Of a stretch of 64,000 nucleotides of DNA, positions 17,184 to 25,243 are shown piece after piece. Both the position numbers and the translations under genes were made by a program. Under the pieces are notes generated by a model. That model had not been told where the DNA came from. It worked only from the letters and a program-made list of their open reading frames with translations, and did no database searches. Origin of the DNA: UBA830 sp038146925 (GTDB lineage: Bacteria > Pseudomonadota > Alphaproteobacteria > MPNO01 > UBA830); the NCBI GenBank assembly GCA_038146925.1, contig JAYQSP010000008.1, forward strand, positions 62,001-126,000, given 5' to 3'. The first letter of the stretch is position 1. Each line of letters starts with the position of its first letter.

Positions 17184-17609
17184 ATGTATTCCGACATTCT
17201 TTTGCCGGTCGATCTGGGAAACGAGAGTTCCTGGGCGAAGGCTTTGCCGACGGCGATCGAGTACTGCCAGGCATTCGGCTCGACCCTTCATGTCATGACC
17301 GTCATGCCGGATTTCGGCTCGCCGATGGTCGCGCAATTCTTCCCCGACGATCACGAAGATAAAATGATGGATAACGCCAACGAGGTGCTTCACAAATTCG
17401 TCGCGGACCGCGTCCCCGACGGCATCAAGGTGCAGCATATCGTCGCCGACGGCACGATCTACAAGACGATCATCGACACGGCCGAAGACATCGGCGCGGA
17501 TCTGATCGTTATGGGGTCGCACCGGCCGGAACTGCAGGACTACCTGCTCGGCCCCAACGCCGCCCGTGTGGTGCGTCATTCGTCCAAATCCGTGTTGGTG
17601 GTGAGGTAG
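17184..17609 (+). CDS. Universal stress protein (UspA family) of the TRAP operon
   Basis: A 141-residue cytoplasmic USP: MYSDILLPVDL at the start and the C-terminal nucleotide-binding region VMGSHRPELQDYLLGPNAA with VVRHSSKSVLVV. It begins 12 bases after the permease. By analogy with TeaD, the USP that regulates the TeaABC ectoine TRAP transporter, it probably tunes transport according to ATP. The G-S-H-R-P-E loop differs from the classic G-S-H-G-R-S-G loop, as I recall for TRAP-linked USPs. Confidence 0.9.
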   Translation: MYSDILLPVDLGNESSWAKALPTAIEYCQAFGSTLHVMTVMPDFGSPMVAQFFPDDHEDKMMDNANEVLHKFVADRVPDGIKVQHIVADGTIYKTIIDTAEDIGADLIVMGSHRPELQDYLLGPNAARVVRHSSKSVLVVR

Positions 17610-17714
17610 ACGCGCGGGCGATCATCGGCACGTGACTCCGGGGAGACTGTTGGCACGCGAAACCGCCGGAAGACGCGTCCGATTTGGATTTTTCCGAAAG
17701 GCGGCCCGGCGGCA

Positions 17715-18560
17715 ATGATCGTCGCTACGTTATTTGCAGGGCCCCCTGCCCATGCGGGCGATGCGGCTCCGGTACTCCAGACGGTCCCTAAGCCTGAGGA
17801 ATCTCATGTCTGGGGGTCCGATGCGTCGGAACGCGGATACGGCTGAGCGGTTCACGAAAAGGCCTACGGGCATTCTGTCATTCTTAACAGGCGCTGGTAC
17901 GCCGGAGAGTTCGCGAAGGGCAGGCACACGCTGCCTGCCTACCTGATTGTCGTTACCCTTATCACCAAAAGACAATACGCAACCAGGGGTCCCATTCCCG
18001 ATGTCGACCGGTCGACCTAGGAATCATTCGGCCTGATCCACCCCTGGCAGCGTACGCGGCGATACGCATGGAAAGACGGCGCCATTCCAGCGGGCCGGGC
18101 AGATCACCCCTTGGTGCTGGTATCGCACGCCGATGATGCCGCCGATGCAGCGTTGGTCTCGGTCGAGACGGGTCCAACCTGGCGTCTGCCGCCGGAAGCC
18201 GAGTGGGAAAAGGCAGTTCTCGGGACCGAAGGCCAGCGCTTTTCCCGGGGTGACAGGTTCGAGGTATTACAGTTGAACAGTCACGATGCTGGAACTTGTG
18301 ACATGCTGCCGAGTCGCTTGTTTCCATCAGGCCAAAGCCCTTAAGGCGTGCAGGATGCCGCCGGGTAGGAGTCCGAGCGGAAGGCGACGCCCGCGCGGAC
18401 AGGCCGATACGTCGTCAAGAGCGGTTTCCTCTAACGAAAGAGGATGAGGAGGCTGCCGGCCCAATGCACTGCAAGACCGTCCCGAGGGATTGAGACATAT
18501 CCTGTTCGGGTTTCGGTTGGTCAGTGGAGAACAGCCTCTGCAGTTCACGGCGATTTTATC
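17715..18560 (+). pseudogene. Decayed formylglycine-generating-enzyme (FGE/SUMF1)-like protein
   Basis: One frame from ATG 17715 gives a signal-peptide-like start (ATLFAGPPAHAGDA) and then a long FGE-like sequence. It is broken by TGA 17844-17846 and TAG 18018-18020 and ends at about 18344. It contains the strong family segments GRADHPLVLVSHADDAADAA and PTWRLPPEAEWEKAVLGTEG, and LNSHDAGT. Other frames downstream supply GRYVVKSG (about 18400) and RPEGLRHILFGFRLVSG (about 18478-18530), the usual C-terminus, so frameshifts also occurred. FGEs oxidise a sulfatase cysteine or build on related sulfoxide chemistry. No sulfatase gene is adjacent. Confidence 0.8.
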
Positions 18561-18625
18561 GTTTTAGGGTCGTTATTTCTCGTGGATAGACTAGTTCACA
18601 ACATAATTTCCGGCGCGATACGGTC

Positions 18626-19006
18626 GTGCCGTGCGACCCAGACAACTATCGCGCAATCACCATTGACTTCCCGCCTGCTTATACGCCTGTTTCGACCAAC
18701 CGCTGGGTGACCGGCGCAACCTGGCAAAGATCTCACGATGTTTACAAAATGACCAGTCTGTTCGACATCAATTATCCGCTGCGATCCTTGCTGATGAACC
18801 GGTGGATCTCCGCCGTTCTGAACAGGTCTCACCAGCAGACTGTTGAACTGATCCAGACCCGTGACGCCCGTGGGAAAGATTGGGCCGCCGCCGAACACAC
18901 AGACACCATATATTGGGACCGCGATCTAGACACCACGGCTCTCGTCGATGGGTCTACAGACGTTCATACCGCCGCCACGCAGGCAGCACCGGTGGCGACG
19001 GGCTAG
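18626..19006 (+). CDS. Doubtful ORF, unknown protein
   Basis: A 126-codon open frame after the FGE pseudogene. The translation (core KMTSLFDINYPLRSLLMNRW, then a low-complexity tail with DTTALVDGSTDVHTAATQAA) matches no family I know. There is no clear ribosome site. It could be a further degenerate fragment. Nothing else is visible between 18560 and 19010. Confidence 0.25.
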   Translation: MPCDPDNYRAITIDFPPAYTPVSTNRWVTGATWQRSHDVYKMTSLFDINYPLRSLLMNRWISAVLNRSHQQTVELIQTRDARGKDWAAAEHTDTIYWDRDLDTTALVDGSTDVHTAATQAAPVATG

Positions 19007-19010
19007 AGCA

Positions 19011-19397
19011 CTATTTCGAGGCTTCTTTCAAGAATTCTATTAGATTTTCCATATCGGTCGGCTTTTTGATGCCGGCGAAGACCATTTTTGTGCCTTTGAC
19101 AAAGGAGCGCGGCTTAGCGAGATATTCTGCCAACGTCTTTTCATTCCAGACGAGCCCACCGGTACCAGCCTTCTTCATCGCCTTGGAATATTTGTACTTT
19201 TCCGTCGTTCCGGCCGTGCGCCCGATAATACCGTGCAGGCTGGGGCCGATGCGGTGCTTGCTCTCGACCAGCGTATGACAGGCTTTGCACTTGTTGAATA
19301 CTCGTTTGCCTTTTTTAACATCTGCCGCATTGGCAAAACCAAGCGAAACTAATGTTAAAACTACGGCGGCTGCGAAGGTAGACACGAATTTTTTCAT
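19011..19397 (-). CDS. Class I c-type cytochrome (periplasmic, c2/c550-like)
   Basis: A 128-residue protein. The signal peptide (residues 1-24) ends GFANA-AD. The heme-binding CKACH motif is at about residues 36-40. A Gly-Pro-Ser-Leu-His-Gly segment (RIGPSLHGIIGR) follows, and the distal methionine ligand lies in GTKMVFAGI, followed by the conserved K-x-x-x-D-x-x-x-L helix. This is the layout of mono-heme class I cytochromes that shuttle electrons between the bc1 complex and oxidases or dehydrogenases. The frame extends to 19475, but the ATG at 19397 starts a perfect signal peptide. Confidence 0.93.
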   Translation of the reverse strand: MKKFVSTFAAAVVLTLVSLGFANAADVKKGKRVFNKCKACHTLVESKHRIGPSLHGIIGRTAGTTEKYKYSKAMKKAGTGGLVWNEKTLAEYLAKPRSFVKGTKMVFAGIKKPTDMENLIEFLKEASK

Positions 19398-19535
19398 GGC
19401 ATATTCCGGACATTTGTTGGCTTGGATCGTTATGTAAGTATCGCTTATCGGCAGGTCAAACGACGATATCACCACAGTGGCCGGATAGACTCTCGTTTTT
19501 CCTATGCCTCTAACTGATGGGGCCGCTTCAGGCCC

Positions 19536-20792
19536 TTACCCATCCAGCATGCGGCCTTTGCCGATCGCATCGGTGCCGAATCGCGCGCGCAGGTCGTCGA
19601 CCGCGGTTTCGACCTGCTTGCGCCGTTGCGAATCCGGGTCCGCCAGATCGATCGGATCGCAGCGATCCGCAGGCTCGAACTCGGATAATCCCACACCCAG
19701 CAGCCGGTACGGCGTGCCGTTTGCCTCTTTCTCCAGCAGCGGTGCCGCGGCGGCGAAAATGACGTCGGCGAGCTGCGTCGGATGCGGCAGCGTGCGCGAC
19801 CGGGTGTGGATGGCGAAGCGGGATGTTTTAAGTTTCAGAGTTACCGTACGGCCGCCGATCTCTTCCTTCTTTACGCCGGCGGAGACCTTTTCGGTCTGAC
19901 GCCAGAGGATGCGTTTCAATTTCCGGACATCGGCAATGTCTTCGCTGAATGTGGTCTCGCTTGACAGGCTCTTGCGGCCACTTCCCGGTACGACCTTGCG
20001 ATTGTCGCGCCCGCGGGCAAAGCGGGCAAGCCGACCGCCGATTTCGCCGTACCGGCGTGCGAGTTCTGTCTCTGCGTAGCCCTGTAGCTGGCCGATCCGC
20101 GTAATGCCGTCCCGCTCGAGCCGTGTCTGGAATACCCTGCCCACGCCCCAGATGCGGGATACCGGCTGATCGGCGAGAAACGATACCGTTTCCTCCCGGC
20201 CGATGACCGTGAACCCGTGCGGTTTGTTCAGGCTCGAGGCGAATTTGGCGAGGAACTTGTTGTGGCTGAGACCAACCGTCACGGTGATCCCGTGCTCGTC
20301 ATGGATGTCCGCGGCCAGCCGGGCGAGGGTTCGTGCGGGGCTTGAGCCGTGCAGCCGTTCGGTGCCCGCCAGATCGAGAAACGCTTCGTCGATGGAGATC
20401 GGCTCGACCAGCGGCGTGACGTTGCGCATCATTTCCCTGACCGCGCGGCCGACGATGCTGTACTTCTTCATGTCCGGCGGGATCACTACCGCACCGGGGC
20501 AGGCTTTCAGCGCCTTAAACATCGGCATGGCCGAATGGACTCCGTATCGCCGGGCCACATAGCAGGCCGCCATCACAACGCCCCGCTTGCGGCCCCCGAC
20601 CAGTACAGGCTTGTCCGTCAGATCCGGATTGCCGCGCTTCTCGACGCTGGCATAGAACGAATCGCAATCGATGTGCGCGGTGGAAAGAGTATTCAGTTCC
20701 AGATGCTTAACGATCATGCCACCGCCGCAGGCAGAGCAGGTATCTGCGGATCCCGGAGTTTCGGTCAGACAGGTGCGGCACAGCGAGGGCAT
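19536..20792 (-). CDS. dinB: DNA polymerase IV (Y-family translesion polymerase) with N-terminal zinc-ribbon
   Basis: A 418-residue error-prone polymerase. The palm carboxylates are in HIDCDSFYASVEKR and SIDEAFLDLAG; HhH motifs lie around IWGVGRVFQTRL and GITRIGQLQGY; a little-finger domain follows. The first 30 residues (MPSLCRTCL then CSACGGG) form a C-x-x-C/C-x-x-C ribbon, a variant I associate with alphaproteobacterial DinB. This ribbon supports the start at 20792 rather than 20858. It probably copies damaged DNA under stress. No LexA box was noted upstream. Confidence 0.95.
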   Translation of the reverse strand: MPSLCRTCLTETPGSADTCSACGGGMIVKHLELNTLSTAHIDCDSFYASVEKRGNPDLTDKPVLVGGRKRGVVMAACYVARRYGVHSAMPMFKALKACPGAVVIPPDMKKYSIVGRAVREMMRNVTPLVEPISIDEAFLDLAGTERLHGSSPARTLARLAADIHDEHGITVTVGLSHNKFLAKFASSLNKPHGFTVIGREETVSFLADQPVSRIWGVGRVFQTRLERDGITRIGQLQGYAETELARRYGEIGGRLARFARGRDNRKVVPGSGRKSLSSETTFSEDIADVRKLKRILWRQTEKVSAGVKKEEIGGRTVTLKLKTSRFAIHTRSRTLPHPTQLADVIFAAAAPLLEKEANGTPYRLLGVGLSEFEPADRCDPIDLADPDSQRRKQVETAVDDLRARFGTDAIGKGRMLDG

Positions 20793-21079
20793 GAACCAAT
20801 CCTGTGCCCGTACCCGCCCAGCGTCAATCCTTTCCAATGCAAAGACCCGAGGGAACACGCCGGTATATTCTTTGAACGCTTTAGGTGCTTTCCCGGCGGC
20901 TTCCCCGGTGCGCGGCTAGGGTATAAGTGCGACGACTGCAGGTCACGAATAGACGGTAAAGATCTTAACGTTTTTCGAGTTTAACCGGTCTATCGGCCCG
21001 GGGTGCGTCGCGGAGCGGTCCTTCATATTTTCACGCTTTACCCTGAGACACGCCGAACAGGCTTCCCTAAAATGGCGAC

Positions 21080-21805
21080 ATGATAGACAAGACAATTAAC
21101 TCTCTCGGTCAGGCTGTCTCGGTGATCGAGGATGGCGCGACCATCCTCATCAGCGGGTTCGGCGAATCCGGCAATCCGACCGAACTTGCCCATGCGCTGA
21201 TCGATCACGGCGCTCGCGATCTAACCCTCGTCAACAACAACGCTGGCAACGGCCATGTCGGTCTGGCCGCGCTCTTGGAGTCAGGCCAGGTGCGGAAAAT
21301 CATCTGTTCGTTCCCCCGGTCGTCGCATTCGGAGGTATTCGATACCCTGTACCGGGAAGGCCGGATCGAGCTGGAAGTTGTGCCGCAGGGAACGCTTGCG
21401 GAACGCATTCGCGCGGCCGGCGCCGGGATCGGCGGCTTCTATACCCGAACGACCATCGGCACGCCATTGGCGGAAGGCAAGGAACGCCGCATTTATCGCG
21501 GCGACGAATTTGTGCTCGAAGATCCGCTCCATGCCGACGTCGCGCTTGTGAAAGCCGAGCTTGCCGACCGCTGGGGCAACCTGACTTATCGGCTGGCGGC
21601 GCGGAATTTCGGACCGATCATGTGCACCGCGGCCAAGACGACTATCGTTCAGGCCCGGCAGATTGTCGATCTGGGTGAAATTCCCCCCGAACAGGTGGTC
21701 ACCCCCGGCATTTACGTCGACCGCATCGTGGAGGTTGCGAACCCGGCGAGCGAACGCGAAATGATCGAACGGGATATCCGGTATCCGGCTGGAGGCGTGC
21801 AATGA
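21080..21805 (+). CDS. pcaI: 3-oxoadipate/3-oxoacid CoA-transferase subunit A
   Basis: A 241-residue alpha subunit of family I CoA transferases. It begins INSLGQAVSVIEDGATILISGFGESGNP, with the glycine-rich CoA-binding loop, and contains GIGGFYTRTTIGTPLAEGKE. It works with the next gene to move CoA from succinyl-CoA to a 3-oxo acid. The detailed resemblance is closest to PcaI of the beta-ketoadipate pathway, though acetoacetate transferases are close relatives. Its stop overlaps the start of the B subunit by four bases. Confidence 0.88.
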   Translation: MIDKTINSLGQAVSVIEDGATILISGFGESGNPTELAHALIDHGARDLTLVNNNAGNGHVGLAALLESGQVRKIICSFPRSSHSEVFDTLYREGRIELEVVPQGTLAERIRAAGAGIGGFYTRTTIGTPLAEGKERRIYRGDEFVLEDPLHADVALVKAELADRWGNLTYRLAARNFGPIMCTAAKTTIVQARQIVDLGEIPPEQVVTPGIYVDRIVEVANPASEREMIERDIRYPAGGVQ

Positions 21806-22479
21806 CCAATAAGCTTACCCGCCAACAGGTCGCCTGGCGTTTAGCGCAAGATATCGAGGACGGAAACTGCGTCAATCTTGGTATCGGCATGCCCGAACTG
21901 GTTGCTAACTATATTCCCGACGGCCGCGAGATCGTCTTTCACAGCGAGAACGGCATACTCGGTATGGGGCCGGAGCCCCGCGCCAACGAGGTCGACTACG
22001 ATCTTATTAATGCCGGTAAGAAGCCCGTGACTATGCTGCCGGGCGGGGCTTTTTTTCATCATGCGGATTCGTTCGGCATGATCCGCGGGGGGCATATCGA
22101 TATCTGCGTTCTCGGGGCATTCCAGATTTCTGCGAAAGGCGATCTCGCCAACTGGTCGACCGGCGGACCCGATGCGGTGCCCGCAGTCGGCGGCGCGATG
22201 GACCTTGCGGTCGGCGCGCGCAAGGTGCTGGTGATGACCGAGCACAACACCAAGAAGGGTGATTTCAAGATCGTCGAGGAATGCACCTATCCCCTGACTG
22301 GACCCGGCGTGGTCACTGCGGTCTATACGGACATCGCGGTGATTGATATCTCCGATAGCGGACCGATCGCCCGTGAGAAGGTTGCGGGGATTTCTTTCGA
22401 TGAGCTGCAGGCGCGCACTGGCACAGTGCTTGCCGGCGCGGACACCTGCAGAGAATTGTCTGCGCCCGACGTTGGTTAA
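21802..22479 (+). CDS. pcaJ: 3-oxoadipate/3-oxoacid CoA-transferase subunit B
   Basis: A 225-residue beta subunit. The catalytic glutamate, which forms the glutamyl-CoA thioester, is in SENGILGMGP (about residues 50-59). GGAFFHHADSFGMIRGGHID and the later NTKKGDF and VYTDIAVIDI segments are standard for the family. It is translationally coupled to subunit A. No other pca genes are adjacent, so the assignment to 3-oxoadipate rather than another 3-oxo acid is by sequence feel only. Confidence 0.88.
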   Translation: MTNKLTRQQVAWRLAQDIEDGNCVNLGIGMPELVANYIPDGREIVFHSENGILGMGPEPRANEVDYDLINAGKKPVTMLPGGAFFHHADSFGMIRGGHIDICVLGAFQISAKGDLANWSTGGPDAVPAVGGAMDLAVGARKVLVMTEHNTKKGDFKIVEECTYPLTGPGVVTAVYTDIAVIDISDSGPIAREKVAGISFDELQARTGTVLAGADTCRELSAPDVG

Positions 22480-22712
22480 TGGAGCGCACCGGTATCCGGC
22501 AGGGTCGGGCCTCTCCTGTCCGCGCATGGATCGCAGGGCGAGGCCGAATGCGACCCTGGCTTGGTCGACAGCGCGATCCGAAGAGCGGGTTGCCCGGGAA
22601 CAGGTAATCGATACGATGCCGTTGATTTCCAGCGCTTTTAAGCCGCCATGCCCAGGTGGTCGCCGTGTTCCCGCCGTTGTGAAATCCGTCTGCTTGGCGG
22701 TATACAGAACGC

Positions 22713-23360
22713 ATGAATGACCGAATGACCATCAACGCCACGGAAGGTATGCCGCCGCGATGCGCGCTAGAGGAATTGTCGACCCTGTTTCCAACGACAC
22801 TGATGCGCCGTCGGATGCCGGATGCAAAGTCAAGGAACCGGCGCATTCGGAAAATCATTCTCGAGCGTGAAAAATCCGACCCAGGCGTGCGCCACAGCAA
22901 TGTTGGCGGCTGGCATTCGACCGCCGACTTGTGGGATTGGCCCAACGCGGAAATACGGGATCTCTGTGCTTGGGTACAAACAGCCGTAGAGGAACTAACG
23001 GCAACAGTCGCGCCGGTCCAGCCCGGAGACAGGGTGCAGGCGGAAATTTATGGCGGATCGTGGGTTAATCTGCTGCGGGATGGCGGATACAACAAACCGC
23101 ACAATCATCCCGGAGCGGTATGGTCGGCAGTTTACTATGTCTCGACCGGCGATCCCTATCCCGAACCGCCTGGCAACGGGAGTTTCGAATTCATGGATCC
23201 GCGGGGCGGAAACGTGCATGGCGGTAAGGAAATTATCCAGCCCGAACCCGGCTTGTTGATGGTGTTTCCCGCGTGGTTGTTCCATTATGTGAATCCATAT
23301 CACGGCGACGGCGAGCGCATTTCTGTCGCCTGGAATTTCAACGTCGAAATTCTGCGATAG
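22713..23360 (+). CDS. Putative 2-oxoglutarate/Fe(II) oxygenase (TIGR02466-like)
   Basis: A 215-residue protein whose C-terminal half has the double-stranded beta-helix features of this oxygenase group: GGYNKPHNHPGAVWSAVYYV (iron-binding histidines in HNH), then FEFMDPRGG, a distal histidine in FPAWLFHYVNPYHGDGERI and the arginine that would grip 2-oxoglutarate. The first 60 residues are variable. Substrate unknown. It stands alone between the CoA transferase and the amidohydrolase. The 233 bases before it hold no gene I can support. Confidence 0.75.
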   Translation: MNDRMTINATEGMPPRCALEELSTLFPTTLMRRRMPDAKSRNRRIRKIILEREKSDPGVRHSNVGGWHSTADLWDWPNAEIRDLCAWVQTAVEELTATVAPVQPGDRVQAEIYGGSWVNLLRDGGYNKPHNHPGAVWSAVYYVSTGDPYPEPPGNGSFEFMDPRGGNVHGGKEIIQPEPGLLMVFPAWLFHYVNPYHGDGERISVAWNFNVEILR

Positions 23361-23443
23361 CAGTCAGGTACTCCTCACATCTGTTGTTATAGGCGGCGCT
23401 GGCGATCGACGATCCTGGCATCCGGTTCCTAGTTCCGCCGGAA

Positions 23444-23632
23444 ATGGGGACCGAAGGCGAACCAACAACTCGTGTCCCCGGATTGAATGCTGTAGATAAT
23501 CGGGTCACGGTCGATATGAAGTTTTTCAACGATGGCGGGATCGCCACGCGCTTAGAGCATATAGTTCCCCATGCCGCATCCCAAGGTGAGCCGACGCAGA
23601 TTCTTATTGGTTCTGGTGCGAATTCCCGGTAA
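23444..23632 (+). CDS. Short ORF of unknown function, possible gene fragment
   Basis: A 62-codon frame with protein-like composition (DNRVTVDMKFFNDGGIATRL, then EHIVPHAASQGEPTQILIG) that stays open upstream to about 23400 without a convincing start. It is not a family I recognise. It could be a small protein or the tail of a deleted gene. It ends four bases before the stop of the convergent amidohydrolase gene. Confidence 0.3.
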   Translation: MGTEGEPTTRVPGLNAVDNRVTVDMKFFNDGGIATRLEHIVPHAASQGEPTQILIGSGANSR

Positions 23633-23636
23633 GGCG

Positions 23637-24539
23637 TTAGTTCCCGAAATCGAACAGCCGCAGCGGGTTCTCGACGAGGATCCGTTGCTGGTCTTTTTCG
23701 TCGGGCACCAGCCGGGGAATCATATCGACCAATTCGCCGGTGTCGCACTGATCGCCGATATTGTAGCGCTGCGAATGCGGCCAGTCCGTGCCCCACAGAA
23801 TGCGGTCCGGCGCCGCGGCGACCAACGCCTGCGCGTATTCGGGAGCATCCACATAAGGCGGTCCCGCCGCCGAGCAGCGCTCGATGCAGGAAATCTTTGC
23901 CCAGATGTGCCCGTTATCCCGCAGCAGTTCGACCAGTTGCCGGAATGCCGGCTGGTTTAGGCCGTCGCCGAAATCGATCCGCGCGTAATGATCGATGATC
24001 GTTGGCAGGTGCATGCCGGCCAGCCAGTCCGCGTTGGCGAGCAATCCGTCCGGCTTGGTGTGGATGGTCAGCGACCAGCCAAGATCCGCGACCCGGTCGG
24101 CGACTGATTGGATCAGGTCCAGATTTCCCGTGCCTCCGCTTTCCGCGATCATGTTGAACCGGACGCCGCGGATGCCGCCCGCATGCAGAGCTTCGAGGTC
24201 GGTATCGGTGAACGTATCATCCACCTTGGCGATGCCCATCAGCCTGCCGTCCGACCGGGCGATCGCATCCAGAGTGACCGAATTGTCGTGGCCATGGGCC
24301 ATGGGCTGGATGACGACGCCGCGCGATATGCGGAGATGCGCCATCAACTGGTGATAATGCTCCAGCGGCGCGGCGGGCGGCGTGTAGACGCGCTTCTCGG
24401 GCGGCGACCAGGGAAATACCTCCGGCGGTCCGAAAATATGGAAATGCGTGTCCACAGATCCGGGCGGCAGGGCGTAGGACGGTTTGCGCGGGCTGGGATG
24501 AGGTGGAAAACAGTAGGGCAGGTCTTTCGGCTCGGTCAT
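23637..24539 (-). CDS. Amidohydrolase-family lactonase, 2-pyrone-4,6-dicarboxylate hydrolase (LigI)-like
   Basis: A 300-residue TIM-barrel hydrolase of the amidohydrolase superfamily. The first metal/substrate motif is VDTHFHIFGP (H-x-H), a central WSLTIHTKP histidine and IIDHYAR follow, and the catalytic aspartate lies in RILWGTDWPHSQRY. The order is that of the cog3618/LigI group that opens lactones such as 2-pyrone-4,6-dicarboxylate. The start at 24539 (MTEPKD) is chosen because GGAG lies seven bases upstream; 24545 adds two residues. It is divergent from the CMD-fold gene, with which it may share a pathway. Confidence 0.85.
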   Translation of the reverse strand: MTEPKDLPYCFPPHPSPRKPSYALPPGSVDTHFHIFGPPEVFPWSPPEKRVYTPPAAPLEHYHQLMAHLRISRGVVIQPMAHGHDNSVTLDAIARSDGRLMGIAKVDDTFTDTDLEALHAGGIRGVRFNMIAESGGTGNLDLIQSVADRVADLGWSLTIHTKPDGLLANADWLAGMHLPTIIDHYARIDFGDGLNQPAFRQLVELLRDNGHIWAKISCIERCSAAGPPYVDAPEYAQALVAAAPDRILWGTDWPHSQRYNIGDQCDTGELVDMIPRLVPDEKDQQRILVENPLRLFDFGN

Positions 24540-24637
24540 GGGCATACTCCGGATGCGGGATGCTCATGACATAGCAGTGGCGCTTCCGGTCTGCCAGAAT
24601 ACGGTGACATGACTGCAATACGGTATGGAGTAGCGAT

Positions 24638-25240
24638 ATGGTCCGTGTGAAGCCGATTAAACGCGAAGACGCCCCCGAGCTGGAGGACGTTTTCAGTCGC
24701 GCCGAGCAGGCGCTTGGATTCGTGCCCAACAGCTTCTTCGCGATGGGCCGCTCGCCCGGCATCCTGCGCGCATTTACCCGCTTGGCGCGCGAAGTGATCG
24801 GCATGCCCGGCAAGGCGCCCCTGCCGCTGAAGCGCATGGCCGGCTATATGGCAAGCCGGTCGGCAGGCTGCATGTACTGTTCCTCCCACACGGCGGAAAC
24901 CGCCAGCGTGGTCGACGGCGTACCGCCCGAAAAAGTCGCCGCGATCTGGGAATACGAAACCAGCGATCTGTTCGACGATGCCGAACGTGCCGTTCTGCGA
25001 ATGGCGCAGGGCGCGGGGACGACGCCGAATGCCGTGTCGGACGAGGACATGGAAGAACTGCACAAATACTTCGACGACGACCAGATCGTCGAGCTGGTCG
25101 CCGCCGTCTGCCTGTTCGGCTGGCTGAACCGGTGGAACGATACCATGGCCACCGACCTGGAACCGCGCCCGCTGGAATTCGGGCTGTCGACCCTGTCCGA
25201 CAGCGGCTGGGAACCCGGAAAGCACGTCGCTGGAGATTAG
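24638..25240 (+). CDS. Carboxymuconolactone decarboxylase / AhpD-like protein
   Basis: A 200-residue helical protein of the CMD superfamily. The C-x-x-C-x-x-x-H relay CMYCSSHTAETA (about residues 78-89) is the AhpD-type redox or proton-relay centre. It is followed by DDAERAVLRMAQGAG and the C-terminal FGWLNRWND helix. Such proteins act as alkylhydroperoxidases or as gamma-lactone decarboxylases. It lies three bases before the SDR gene and divergent from a lactonase-like gene, so a role in lactone or peroxide metabolism fits. Confidence 0.85.
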   Translation: MVRVKPIKREDAPELEDVFSRAEQALGFVPNSFFAMGRSPGILRAFTRLAREVIGMPGKAPLPLKRMAGYMASRSAGCMYCSSHTAETASVVDGVPPEKVAAIWEYETSDLFDDAERAVLRMAQGAGTTPNAVSDEDMEELHKYFDDDQIVELVAAVCLFGWLNRWNDTMATDLEPRPLEFGLSTLSDSGWEPGKHVAGD

Positions 25241-25243
25241 GCC

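Noticed and set aside
22480..22712. Possible gene between pcaJ and the 2OG oxygenase
   Set aside because: Open frames on both strands are short and read as shadow-like composition without start signals. No family resemblance.
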